Source of the DNA: JAXDTI01 sp034090045 | GTDB lineage: Bacteria; Actinomycetota; Actinomycetes; Actinomycetales; Actinomycetaceae | Reading direction: 5' to 3' | Length of the DNA stretch: 64,000 nt | Assembly: GCA_034090045.1 (NCBI GenBank) | Contig: JAXDTI010000002.1 | Span: 62,001 to 126,000 of the forward strand | Shown: positions 35,962 through 44,451 of the stretch, one piece after another | Position numbering within the stretch: position 1 is the stretch's first letter | Layout: every line of letters starts with the position of its first letter | Notes under the pieces: model-generated | Databases searched by the model: none | Told to the model about the DNA's origin: nothing | What the model saw: only the letters and a program-made list of their open reading frames with translations | Translations under genes and position numbers: made by a program

Positions 35962-36539
35962 ATGAGGAAGTCTGCTGCATAACGCGCGGGAGCCGGTACA
36001 GTCGTCGCTGCGCCGCTGCTACTTTTCGGGGCACTGATTCCAGCCTCGGTCATGGCGGAACGCGGGGCACCCTGGACGGAACCGCCGGTGCCAACCGACA
36101 ACTACGCAATAGTGACATCCTCTGCCGGATCCGTGAATGTAGGTAACAATGCTGGCACCGGCCGGGACCTTTTAACCGGCGTTAACAACGGAACCCGGCT
36201 GCACGTGGCCACTACGGTTACAAATACCCAGGGCGAGCTGCGGATACAAATCGATTCTCCCGCAGCCGGCGGGGTGACAGCGAGCAGCGTAACCGAAGAA
36301 AGCCAATACGTTCCGCCGGAACCCCAACCGGCTCCAACGACACAAACCCCCACAACAACCACGACCACGCCGAGCGCCACCACAACAGCAGAAACAACGT
36401 CAGCCCCCGACACAAAAACACCACGAGAACTCCTGAAGAGAAAGCTGCAGATGCCAATTCTGACAGCCAAATCGGAGTCATTATTGGTGTAATCACAGCG
36501 GTAATAGTTCTGTATATGGCTTCAGGACTGCTGATCTAG
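35962..36539 (+). pseudogene. Secreted, C-terminally anchored protein; stop in signal peptide plus frameshift
   Basis: GGAGG stands 5 nt before ATG 35962. The frame reads MRKSAA, then TAA at 35980-35982, then continues open with GTVVAAPLLLFGALIPASVM, a normal signal peptide. The mature part (about 36052-36420) has NYAIVTSSAGSVNVG and a long Pro/Thr linker rich in TTTT. Near 36430 the frame is lost; one base over, it continues as TPEEKAADANSDSQ, then GVIIGVITAVIVLYMASG, a membrane anchor, ending TAG 36537-36539. Start site, signal, linker and anchor are all in place, so two lesions have inactivated a real gene. Restart downstream of the stop would lose the signal peptide. Confidence 0.83.
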
Positions 36540-36569
36540 CGGAACTTTGTGAAGAATAAAGCCGCAAGT

Positions 36570-36617
36570 CAAACGCAATAACAAGCCTCGCGGCAAACGC
36601 AATAAGGAGCCTCGCGG
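36570..36617. repeat. Two tandem 24-bp copies before ahpC end
   Basis: A 24-bp unit beginning CAAACGCAATAA and ending GCCTCGCGG occurs twice head to tail, differing at two positions. It lies in the short gap between the pseudogene and the ahpC stop. Confidence 0.7.
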
Positions 36618-36621
36618 CAGC

Positions 36622-37215
36622 CTAGACCGCTATTTCTCGGAGCTCTTCGAGCGGGTTAATGTGGTACTGACCGGCACGCCAATCGGCGAAACACATCGCA
36701 CCTGTTTGCAGCGCCTCCACCTGGCGAATGATCTCCATCACTGAACGACCCACATTCGATGCGGCCACCGACACGTGCTGGATGTTCCAATCCGGATCCA
36801 AAATGAAAGTCGCACGGTCACACACTCCACCAGAATTCAGCACACCACACTCCCGAACAAAATCGTGTGTGAGGTCGCTGGCCAGCGGGAACGGTACCGC
36901 ACGCAAATCCGGATGCATCCTTCGCCACGCAAAAGTCGAATACTCATTATCAGTGGTGACACCAATCACCTGGCAGTTGTGCACCCGAAACTCCTGGTAG
37001 TGCTCCGAAAACGCGGTAATCTCGGTTGGACACACAAAAGAAAAATTCTTCGGCCAGAAAAACACCACCGTCCAGATGCCGGGGCGCCGGTCTTGACTAC
37101 TCACGCGGGTGAAGTAATCCTCCTGTTTATAGGCATCAACCATCACCAAGTCGCCCGGCTTCACCGCGATCAGGTCGAAGTCCGGGAACTTATCTCCTAC
37201 GGTCAATATCGGCAT
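36622..37215 (-). CDS. ahpC: Two-Cys peroxiredoxin (AhpC)
   Basis: 197 residues, ATG after AGGAGG. Reduces hydrogen peroxide and organic hydroperoxides. The peroxidatic Cys62 sits in the canonical SFVCPTEITAF. Cys175 in AMCFADWRAGQ takes the place of the resolving Cys of the C-terminal VCPANW motif. Other Cys residues (VHNCQV, RECGVL, GGVCDR) are extra. A reducing partner (AhpD or AhpF) is not adjacent; the thioredoxin reductase at 62017 is one possible electron source. The promoter region carries a palindrome overlapping the -10 box, so repression by a metal- or peroxide-responsive regulator is likely. Confidence 0.93.
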   Translation of the reverse strand: MPILTVGDKFPDFDLIAVKPGDLVMVDAYKQEDYFTRVSSQDRRPGIWTVVFFWPKNFSFVCPTEITAFSEHYQEFRVHNCQVIGVTTDNEYSTFAWRRMHPDLRAVPFPLASDLTHDFVRECGVLNSGGVCDRATFILDPDWNIQHVSVAASNVGRSVMEIIRQVEALQTGAMCFADWRAGQYHINPLEELREIAV

Positions 37216-37296
37216 CTTGCCGCCCTCCTGGCTGTCCTCGTGAGGAAGCGAAGCGGCTCACTCTCGGCTACGCGAACCGCCAGCCCCTGGCTAATC

Positions 37297-37332
37297 ATTA
37301 TTAATAATACTTAATCTGCGGTTGGGTTTCAA
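37297..37332 (-). promoter_or_regulatory. ahpC promoter with overlapping palindrome
   Basis: On the minus strand TTGAAA (37332-37327) and TATTAT (37309-37304) are spaced by exactly 17 nt, a near-consensus housekeeping promoter. The perfect palindrome ATTATTAATAAT (37297-37308) covers the -10 box, resembling Fur/PerR-type operator placement. Confidence 0.75.
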
Positions 37333-37372
37333 GTGTATTTCCAAGTCTACATGGCGGGATCTTCGATCCGCC

Positions 37373-37448
37373 GTGCACAACTCATGAGATTTTGAGCAAA
37401 AACAGCCCTTTTTGGGGATTTAGCGACAAAATCTCCTGAGTTATGCAC
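37373..37448. repeat. 76-nt palindromic element, copy B
   Basis: Begins GTGCACAACTCATGAG, ends CCTGAGTTATGCAC. About 20 of the outer 23 bases at each end pair. The outermost CC and GG extend the inverted repeat by two. Located between the divergent ahpC and serS genes, directly upstream of the serS -10 box. Confidence 0.85.
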
Positions 37449-37472
37449 GGGAATGCCCCAGCGGAGCGCCCA

Positions 37473-37478
37473 TATAAT
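37473..37478 (+). promoter_or_regulatory. Consensus -10 box of a leaderless serS
   Basis: TATAAT ends 8 nt before the serS ATG at 37486, placing transcription start at or next to the A of ATG. No ribosome-binding site is present. Confidence 0.7.
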
Positions 37479-37485
37479 TGGTTAC

Positions 37486-38778
37486 ATGATTGATTTGAAG
37501 GCTCTACGTGAAAACCCGCAGCCCGCACGCGACTCCCAAACAGCGCGCGGAAACGACCCGGAACTGGTCGATCGGATTCTGGATGCGGATGCGGCCTATC
37601 GCGCAGCGCTCACCGAATTCGAGAATCTGCGTGCCGAACAAAAGGCTTTCTCCAAACAGATCGGCAAGGCCACCCCGGAGGAGCGCATCACCCTGAAAAA
37701 CCGCGCTAGTGAAATGTCTGCACAGGTCAAAGCGTTACAGGCCACAGCGGATGAACGTCAAAGCGAATTGCGTGACCTGCTGTACCAGATGCAAAACATC
37801 ATCATCCCTGGTATACCCAGCGGCGGAGAGGAAGACTATGTTGTGCGCGGCCACTTCGGCCCGGAGCCGCGAGACTTCGCTGCCGAAGGTATCACCGTGC
37901 GTGATCACCTGGACGTAGGAGAAAAAATCGGGGCAATAGACACCGCCCGCGGCACCAAGGTTTCGGGAGCGCGTTTCTATTACCTTCGCGGTGCCGGAGC
38001 GCGCCTGGAATTAGCGCTGCTCACTATGGCATGGGACTACGCCGAAGAAAACGGTTTCACCCCGATGACCACCCCCACGATGGTCACCACGCAAACCATG
38101 TCCGGTACCGGATTCCTGGGCGCCCACTCCGACGAAATCTATTATCTGCCCGCCGATGACCTGTACCTGACTGGCACCTCAGAGGTGGCTCTCGCCGGGT
38201 ACCACGCCAACGAAATCATCGACGTGAGTAAACCTATAAAGTATTCTGGCTGGTCAGCATGCTATCGGCGGGAGGCAGGGTCCTACGGCAAGGATACCCG
38301 CGGCATCATTCGTGTCCACCAGTTCAACAAGGTCGAGATGTTTATCTACTGCCTGCCGGAAATGGCCGAAGATATGCACGAGGCGCTCCTCGGGTATGAG
38401 CAGGAGATGCTGGCGCGTATGGAAATTCCGTACCGGGTGATCGACACCGCAGCAGGTGACCTGGGTTCCAGCGCGGCCCGCAAGTTCGATTGTGAAGCTT
38501 GGCTGCCGAGCCAGGAACGCTATCTGGAGCTTACCTCCACCTCGAATTGCACGACATTCCAGGCACGGCGGCTCAACATTCGCAGCCGCGGCGTGGACGG
38601 GAAAACGCAGCCGGTTGCGACCTTGAACGGGACGCTGGCTACGACACGGTGGCTAGTGGCGCTGCTGGAGAATCACCAGCAAGCCGACGGCTCGGTATAC
38701 GTGCCGGAGGCGCTGCGACCCTATCTGGGCGGACGCGAAGCGCTGCCGGCTGTCCGAGACGTGTGCATCAGTGGATAA
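37486..38778 (+). CDS. serS: Seryl-tRNA synthetase
   Basis: 430 residues from ATG 37486, giving the family start MIDLKALRENP. The N-terminal 100 residues are the tRNA-binding coiled coil (heptads around FENLRAEQKAFSKQIGKA). The class II core has motif 2 in CYRREAGSYGKDTRG, then HQFNKVEMF, and motif 3 in TLNGTLATTRWLVALLE. Charges tRNA-Ser in the cytoplasm. The -10 box spacing argues for a leaderless transcript. A 76-nt palindromic element abuts the promoter. Confidence 0.96.
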   Translation: MIDLKALRENPQPARDSQTARGNDPELVDRILDADAAYRAALTEFENLRAEQKAFSKQIGKATPEERITLKNRASEMSAQVKALQATADERQSELRDLLYQMQNIIIPGIPSGGEEDYVVRGHFGPEPRDFAAEGITVRDHLDVGEKIGAIDTARGTKVSGARFYYLRGAGARLELALLTMAWDYAEENGFTPMTTPTMVTTQTMSGTGFLGAHSDEIYYLPADDLYLTGTSEVALAGYHANEIIDVSKPIKYSGWSACYRREAGSYGKDTRGIIRVHQFNKVEMFIYCLPEMAEDMHEALLGYEQEMLARMEIPYRVIDTAAGDLGSSAARKFDCEAWLPSQERYLELTSTSNCTTFQARRLNIRSRGVDGKTQPVATLNGTLATTRWLVALLENHQQADGSVYVPEALRPYLGGREALPAVRDVCISG

Positions 38779-38784
38779 CCCAGT

Positions 38785-38963
38785 TGCACGAGCGGATAAG
38801 TCGATTTCGGTAAAGGTACAGTAAAAACACCGGTACCTGCCCTGTTGGCTCCGAGACCTGTTACTGGTGTGACAGTTTGCTGAAATAATCCCGAGCATTT
38901 ATCCGTTCGTGCACACGGGTTATCCGTTCGTGCACGCCGAAGGTGTCGGTATGCACGAACGGA
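38785..38963. repeat. Four copies of a GCACGAACGGATAA motif
   Basis: One forward copy (38785-38799, one mismatch), two reverse copies (38899-38914 and 38920-38935, both TTATCCGTTCGTGCAC, 21 bp apart) and a partial forward copy (38952-38963). They fill the 287-bp gap between serS and the epimerase gene. The outer pair could form a hairpin after serS; the 21-bp phasing of the middle pair suits a regulator binding one face of DNA. Confidence 0.75.
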
Positions 38964-39065
38964 CGGCGAGCGTGGCGAGCGTCACGGGCTGAAATCCACC
39001 AAGCTCGCACTGGGCACGGGTACCCTGGTAGTGAGGAAAAGGTCACGAATGAACCGAGGAGCAAA

Positions 39066-40406
39066 ATGGGTTGGCTGCAATCAATAGAACATCAACGGTG
39101 GCTGTCTGAAAAGATGCGCGAATGTATCGACTATGCGAAGAAAACCAAGGTCGATACCGGTTTTGCAACACTCGGCCTGAACGGTGAAATCAACCCGGAA
39201 GAACCGACAATCCTGTATGTAACCGCACGTAATACCCATATTTTCGCGCTCGGCACGCTACTGGGTATTCCAGGATGCCGTAACCTGGCCACCCACGGCA
39301 TCAAATGCCTCACCGAATACTTCCAGGATCGAGAAAACGGCGGCTGGTACGACGTAATCGAACAGCACCTGGACGCGGACGGCAATGCGGTACCGATACC
39401 GGGCATCGACCACAAGCTTGGATACTCCCACGCGTTCGTGCTGCTGGCAGCAGCCAGCTGCACTGCGGCGAATCGTGTCGGAGCCAACGAACTGTTGCAG
39501 GATGCAATGGATATTCAAAACGAATACTGGTGGGACGATGAAAACCACATCGTCCGGGAAAGCTACACACGCGACTGGGGTGAACCGCGCGAAAAACACG
39601 ATGTTAACACCCAAATGCACACCACAGAAGCCTATCTCACCTGCGCGGATGTCACAGGCGACAGTCTCTGGCTGGATCGTTCACTAGCGGTGTTGGAACA
39701 TGTAGCTGAGATTGCGCGTACCGACCACTGGCGCATCCCGGTGCACTATTCAACATCCTGGCAACGCCTCAACGAGTCCGAAGAAAACGAATCCTGGAAG
39801 CTGCACCAAGAACCCGGACATATTGTTGGGCATGGTTTTGAGTTCACGCGTCTGATGTTGCAGGCTCGCGCCATGCTCCAAGCTCAAGGTCGCGACGTGC
39901 CCGAATGGTTGCAGGAAGCCCCCTCAGAAATTTTCGAACGCGCACGCGTTGACTCATGGCGCCGCGACGGACTTCCCGGCTTCGTGTTCACCATCGACGA
40001 TGACGGCGAACCTGTATCGCGGGAACGCCACTCCTGGGTGTGTTGGGAAGCGATCAACGCGGCGGTCGCCCTGTATCGTGCAACCGAACAAGAAGGCGAC
40101 ACACACGCCGGTGACCTCGAACACTACGAGCATTGCTACCATGTCTGGTTGGATTACGCCGACGAGTTCCTGATGCTGCCCGGCGGAAACCAGGTGATCC
40201 GTCTCGACCAAAACAACCAGCGTATCCAGCAGGAAAACCTGGCTCATCGTGAAACCCTGTACCACACGGTACAGTCGCTGCTCATCCCGCGTCTGCCGCT
40301 GACCCCGGCGATTGCTCCAGCAATCGCTGAAGGGCATCTCGACGACCCGACTTGGAACCCGACCAACCGCTCAGAAAACACCCACTGGTGGAGCCGCAAA
40401 AAATAG
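39066..40406 (+). CDS. AGE-family sugar epimerase/isomerase
   Basis: 446 residues from ATG 39066, which has CGAGGAG ahead; an earlier in-frame ATG at 38943 sits inside the upstream repeats. The alpha/alpha-barrel pattern of the N-acylglucosamine 2-epimerase family is clear: FFQDRENGGWYD-like text (YFQDRENGGWYDV), KLGYSHAFVLLAAAS, VNTQMHTTEAYL, and LHQEPGHIVGHGFEFTRLML with the catalytic His residues. YihS-type mannose/sulfoquinovose isomerases and cellobiose epimerases share this fold. A mannose-fructose type isomerase is my preferred reading, since GDP-mannose genes occur in the window. Substrate is not determinable here. Confidence 0.83.
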   Translation: MGWLQSIEHQRWLSEKMRECIDYAKKTKVDTGFATLGLNGEINPEEPTILYVTARNTHIFALGTLLGIPGCRNLATHGIKCLTEYFQDRENGGWYDVIEQHLDADGNAVPIPGIDHKLGYSHAFVLLAAASCTAANRVGANELLQDAMDIQNEYWWDDENHIVRESYTRDWGEPREKHDVNTQMHTTEAYLTCADVTGDSLWLDRSLAVLEHVAEIARTDHWRIPVHYSTSWQRLNESEENESWKLHQEPGHIVGHGFEFTRLMLQARAMLQAQGRDVPEWLQEAPSEIFERARVDSWRRDGLPGFVFTIDDDGEPVSRERHSWVCWEAINAAVALYRATEQEGDTHAGDLEHYEHCYHVWLDYADEFLMLPGGNQVIRLDQNNQRIQQENLAHRETLYHTVQSLLIPRLPLTPAIAPAIAEGHLDDPTWNPTNRSENTHWWSRKK

Positions 40407-40439
40407 CTTCATCAGCTCCTATAGTATTTCTAGGTCGTG

Positions 40440-41246
40440 TCAGGTGCGCGCCCTATACGGTTCATAGGGTCGCTGTGCAGCCGCCGCAGCCGCAAAATGC
40501 GTGCGTGAAAGCCGCTGGCGTTGCAACCCCAACCCAATTACTGCCCGCAGCACCCCCAGGTACTGTTTGAAGCGGTGCCACTGTCCCGCCCAATCGTTTT
40601 TTGACACACGATGGCGCAGGTCACAAGGCACCTCAATGGTTGCATATCCGGCAACCAACACCGCTACCGTCATAGCGGTCTCTACCCCCCACCCGGCAGC
40701 CAACGGCTTCGCCGCCTCGAAAGCATCCCGGGTGATACAGCGCTGCCCAGACAGCGGCGCAGTTGGGCGCCAACCCGTTGCTCGGGCAATCGCGCGGCGC
40801 GAAAGATTTAAAACAAAGCCGTGTCCACCTGCGCCTTCCTGTTTTGGTAGGGCGGCTATTGAACAGTCGGCGCGACCCTGCAATACCGGTTCAGTAAGCA
40901 CCGCCGTCTCGATTGCTGACTCCCCCAAATCGGCATCCAGGAACAGCAGCAACCTCCGGGGAGCGCCCTCGGCATCCCGCATCGCCACCACATTCGCGCC
41001 GGTTTCCATCGCCGAAGCCTTGCCTCGATTCACGGTGTGCCGCACGGTCGCTGCGCCCGCATCGCGAGCAACCTTTTGAGTGCGATCTGTGGAACCGTCA
41101 TCAACCACCACAATAAGGTCAACACCAGGAATCCCCTTGCAGGCGCGAACCGTTCCGGCAATCCGTTCCTCTTCGTTCATCGCCGGTATCACCACCGCGA
41201 TCCCCGGGGCGGCCTGACCCCGTGGCTGTTGATCCGTGCCGCTCAC
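40440..41246 (-). CDS. Family 2 glycosyltransferase
   Basis: 268 residues. GT-A fold: AVVIPAMNEEERIAGTV for nucleotide binding, VDDGSTDRT, and the metal-binding LFLDADLGE. The second half has APLSGQRCITRDAFE, where acceptor-site residues lie in dolichyl-phosphate-type and glucosylglycerate-type GT2 enzymes, and no transmembrane segment. Likely a cytoplasmic enzyme transferring a sugar to a lipid phosphate or small acceptor. The start overlaps the DUF5926 stop by 4 nt, a coupling common in actinobacteria. Confidence 0.85.
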   Translation of the reverse strand: MSGTDQQPRGQAAPGIAVVIPAMNEEERIAGTVRACKGIPGVDLIVVVDDGSTDRTQKVARDAGAATVRHTVNRGKASAMETGANVVAMRDAEGAPRRLLLFLDADLGESAIETAVLTEPVLQGRADCSIAALPKQEGAGGHGFVLNLSRRAIARATGWRPTAPLSGQRCITRDAFEAAKPLAAGWGVETAMTVAVLVAGYATIEVPCDLRHRVSKNDWAGQWHRFKQYLGVLRAVIGLGLQRQRLSRTHFAAAAAAQRPYEPYRART

Positions 41247-42100
41247 AGCGACAGCTCCCGAGACACCAGACCGGATCGGATTCGCCGCTGCTCAGTAGTT
41301 AGCGTCGGTCCACTCATTGCTGCCTGAAACTTTGCTTCAAAGGCTGCAACCGGGGTATCTAGGTGCTCCGCGCCAGTTGGTTCATCAAACTCGAATACCG
41401 GAGCGACCAGACCTGACAGCCGGAAGGCACCTATAAAGTGAGAACTCTCGGTGATTCGCAACTCATCGGCATCACGCAAACGGGCGAGCGCATCGAACAC
41501 CGCGTCTTCTTCCTCGCCACGCACCCAACGCAGATAGTCGGTCGTACCTAAGTGGCACCACAGCGCCGCCTCCGTGCCCGCCACCAGCGCAGTTGGCACC
41601 ATCGCAGTCGCCGATTCACGCACCGCACGGCGAGTAGTTTCATCAGATAGATCCTCCTCCGTGAGCCAGAAACCGAAATCCGAATGCACCTGCATCGGCT
41701 CGGCATCAGACACCATTTCCGGCAGGCGCGGAGCCGGAACCCGCAGGTCACGACCGTTTATCACAGTTCCCGGTTCAGATTCGAGCAGCTCGGCAGTGAT
41801 CAGACCCAGGTCATGTCCGGCATCCTGGGTACCGGCAACGGTCTGAATCGCAACCATAATCACGCCGTCAGAGCGCACCAGACCTTGAACGGTCTGTGGC
41901 GCAACCGTCACCAGGGTCACCTCCCGGGAACCATAATCCTCAGACAGCCTGACCTGCATAGATGCGGCAGGGATCAAGTCTCGCATGGCAGCGAGCTGCT
42001 CCTCATGCGGCATCCCGACAAACGGGCGAGGCACAGTCGGCACACGATACCGGGGTTTACCGGGGGAGCCGGCGCGGCGGCGTTTCGAATTCTTACCCAT
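41243..42100 (-). CDS. DUF5926 family protein
   Basis: 285 residues opening with a basic tract (MGKNSKRRRAGSPGKPRYRVP) typical of DUF5926. Further marks are RPFVGMPHEEQLAAMRDLIPA and FGFWLTEEDLSDETTRRAV. The family is actinobacterial, soluble and uncharacterised; it is often found next to a GT2 gene, as here. No catalytic motif stands out. Confidence 0.8.
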   Translation of the reverse strand: MGKNSKRRRAGSPGKPRYRVPTVPRPFVGMPHEEQLAAMRDLIPAASMQVRLSEDYGSREVTLVTVAPQTVQGLVRSDGVIMVAIQTVAGTQDAGHDLGLITAELLESEPGTVINGRDLRVPAPRLPEMVSDAEPMQVHSDFGFWLTEEDLSDETTRRAVRESATAMVPTALVAGTEAALWCHLGTTDYLRWVRGEEEDAVFDALARLRDADELRITESSHFIGAFRLSGLVAPVFEFDEPTGAEHLDTPVAAFEAKFQAAMSGPTLTTEQRRIRSGLVSRELSL

Positions 42101-42526
42101 GCCCCCAGCTTATCGGGGACCACCCACATTTTTGTAGGTGGCTGCACCACGACCTTTATAACCTCGGGAAACTACTTTGCGCCGGTGCTGCCGAATCGGG
42201 TTAGGATACCGAACATGACCGGATGAAACACCATCTGGCCAGGTTAAAAGGTTTTGATTCCGAGGGTGAGCGCACTGTTTCTCAGTGAAACCCACCAGTG
42301 AGCTTTCGGTTCCTCGGATATGGGGGGGCTTGCCCAGGAGTTAGTGACGAGCTACACCAGCCAACACCAGCCGGTATCGACTGGCAGCAGTGACTCACAA
42401 ACCCCGCCAACCGGGGGAGCCTCAGCTGTCGGGGAGCCTCGGTTGTCTGGGGGGTCGCAGCGGTCAGGGCAACCTCCGCCACCAGGGCAACTGCGGGAAA
42501 TGAAGAATCCGTGCGAGCAACCGGAA
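42101..42526. other. Intergenic region, no gene supported
   Basis: Contains a hairpin near 42119-42141 (CCACCCACA and TGTAGGTGG, one mismatch), a small CACTG/CAGTG hairpin near 42270-42284, and a C/G-rich stretch downstream of the secreted-protein gene. The minus-strand frames after 42527 are Pro-rich but show no sorting signal with a membrane segment. Confidence 0.5.
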
Positions 42527-44314
42527 TCAACAGGAGACGCGACCCTCGGTGTCGCGGGGTTCAGTATGACAAGCGTAACCTCCATCAATAGCGGTCAAGG
42601 TCTCAACAAAAATCGACCCGGACTGTAACTGTGCGACAAGCCTGGCCGCGTTGTTACTTTCAAAATCTTCTAGAGCCTGGGAAACAGACGGGTAGAAACC
42701 GTTTTTTGCTGGGATTGTCACGGTATCACCGACCTGTACCGCCTGTCCCAGGTTTTCATCCGCCGCTTCGACACCAGCCGGGAAGAACATCACTCTATGG
42801 GTAATCTCCTGAACGTCCGCGCTGAACCGCATCCCGCCCTTAAAGTTCGGGTGGTCTTTCGGCAGGCCGGTCACGAAAACATCGTCCACCAGGTACGGGC
42901 CGGACTTTGTTTCACGAATCGACAGTGCCGAATCAATCTTGGCTTCATACCGTTTCGACACGGTTTCCTCAGGCATACCGTACTTGTCGGCCCAGTCCCC
43001 ATGAATATATGTGGCGTTGCTACCCTGCCCGGTTTTAGATACTGACCATACAACCGTGTACCAGCCGGGCTCCGTCACATCAAACGATGCTTCAATATCG
43101 CCCGGGCCGGTCGCGACCACGGTTTTTGTGCCAACCAGCCGCGCGTTCTTTGGCACCGTATCACCAGTGGCAGGCAACTCTAACGTGCCAACCTGGTATG
43201 CCCGAGCCACATACGTCACCGGCACAAACCCGGCAGTCCCCGAACCGACTTGTTCCTTCGTCAACCATTCGCCGCTACCATAGTCCGGGTCCGCAGACGC
43301 CGTCAACGTGTCAGTAAAGGCTCCACCATCCACCAGTTTCACGGCATTAGACACACCACGAGGCTGAAAATCATACACAACCTCAAAAGCCTCCGACTTG
43401 CCGGTTGTTTCATTCTTCTTTGAATCCCACCTCACGGTATCTTGCGTGGACTGACGACGAACTTTCGACAGAGTTCCAGAGGGGTCTTGGAAAGAATAAC
43501 TTATATGAACATTGCCGTTTGCTGTAGCGGACCATTTATGAACGCTACCCGGAGTGGCTGTAATAGTCTTAGTGCCGTTTTCATCCCAGGTTGCAGGGCC
43601 AACAAGCATGAGCTTTGTGGGAATCGAGGTTAATACCTGCCCTGCGCCGTTCTTGATTGCTGGCGCGGTGTAGGTGCCGTGGCGGTGGTTTTCTCCTGTT
43701 GGGATACCGCCCGTGTAACCGGCGATCCCGGAGGCTTTAGCCTGAGCAATCATCTCCCTGGCGCGTGTCTCAAGACCCGGCGCCCAAGACCTAACCGCGT
43801 TAATAACAATACCCGCAGCCTCAGCCGGGGAACCCGGCTTAGTACCGGCAGCGTAATAGCCAGTACCAGGACTAGGCTCAGCCTCATAATTCGCGTGAAC
43901 AAGCAACGCGATAGCAGCCACATCCCAATCAGTTCCACCCTTAAAATGCGAAATAATCCAAGCCATCTGAGCAGACGTAGCCTCCAAACCCGGAACCCGA
44001 GGAACCGGAGCCGGAAGATCCGTCACTGAAACAACATCCGCCCCAGAAGTCAAAGCATTAAGATTCACACAATACTCGGTGCGAGCCTGATTAACCGCCG
44101 CCAACTGGACACCACCAGCACGCAAATCCAACGCTCCAGTAGCATCACGCGGACCAACATCCAAACCCGGAACAGTACCCGCAGGCTGATACAAATCAGC
44201 CGCCAAAGCCGGGGCAGCACCACCAACAATAACACCAGCCCCAAGCATGACAGCAGTAACCCCTGCCACTGCTCGTTTCAACCAACGGGGCTTCTTGTGT
44301 TTGGTAAACAACAT
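42527..44314 (-). CDS. Secreted surface protein of unknown family
   Basis: 595 residues. A long basic signal peptide (KHKKPRWLKRAVAGVTAVML) with cleavage after PALA, near residue 38. The N-terminal 180 residues (QMAWIISHFKGGTDWDVAAI, then a VINAVRSWAPGLE helix) resemble helical domains at the tips of actinobacterial surface proteins. Beta-rich repeats follow, each with a stretch like PATGDTVPKNARLVG and later EITHRVMFFPAGVEA. The C-terminus ends with a Cys and has no LPXTG or membrane anchor, so it is either released or held by other means. It follows the coiled-coil protein gene by 137 bp on the same strand. Function is not recognised. Confidence 0.75.
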   Translation of the reverse strand: MLFTKHKKPRWLKRAVAGVTAVMLGAGVIVGGAAPALAADLYQPAGTVPGLDVGPRDATGALDLRAGGVQLAAVNQARTEYCVNLNALTSGADVVSVTDLPAPVPRVPGLEATSAQMAWIISHFKGGTDWDVAAIALLVHANYEAEPSPGTGYYAAGTKPGSPAEAAGIVINAVRSWAPGLETRAREMIAQAKASGIAGYTGGIPTGENHRHGTYTAPAIKNGAGQVLTSIPTKLMLVGPATWDENGTKTITATPGSVHKWSATANGNVHISYSFQDPSGTLSKVRRQSTQDTVRWDSKKNETTGKSEAFEVVYDFQPRGVSNAVKLVDGGAFTDTLTASADPDYGSGEWLTKEQVGSGTAGFVPVTYVARAYQVGTLELPATGDTVPKNARLVGTKTVVATGPGDIEASFDVTEPGWYTVVWSVSKTGQGSNATYIHGDWADKYGMPEETVSKRYEAKIDSALSIRETKSGPYLVDDVFVTGLPKDHPNFKGGMRFSADVQEITHRVMFFPAGVEAADENLGQAVQVGDTVTIPAKNGFYPSVSQALEDFESNNAARLVAQLQSGSIFVETLTAIDGGYACHTEPRDTEGRVSC

Positions 44315-44366
44315 CTGTTTACCCCCTTCATTTCACTTCATGAACCAATAATTTTTCGTGTTGGTA

Positions 44367-44393
44367 GCGGTCCACCCAGTGAAACCCCCCAGG
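44367..44393 (+). repeat. Inverted-repeat partner R1 flanking the coiled-coil gene
   Basis: 27 nt matching the reverse complement of 45242-45268 at 22 positions; core CCAGTGAA. The two flank the gene at 44452-45075. A weaker partial match lies at 42283-42298. Confidence 0.4.
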
Positions 44394-44451
44394 ATGGGGA
44401 CCCCCACAAACCAGTGGAGGGAAGAACCATATTCAGTTATAAAACCAGAAA

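Noticed and set aside
38943..39065. Extended N-terminus of the sugar isomerase
   Set aside because: The extra 41 residues lie in a repeat-rich non-coding stretch, while ATG 39066 has a ribosome site and begins the conserved domain.
42285..42588. A shifted frame after the secreted protein contains LPVDTG, resembling a lost sorting signal
   Set aside because: No hydrophobic segment or basic tail follows in any frame, and the surrounding text is low-complexity Pro/Cys. Chance is the simpler reading.
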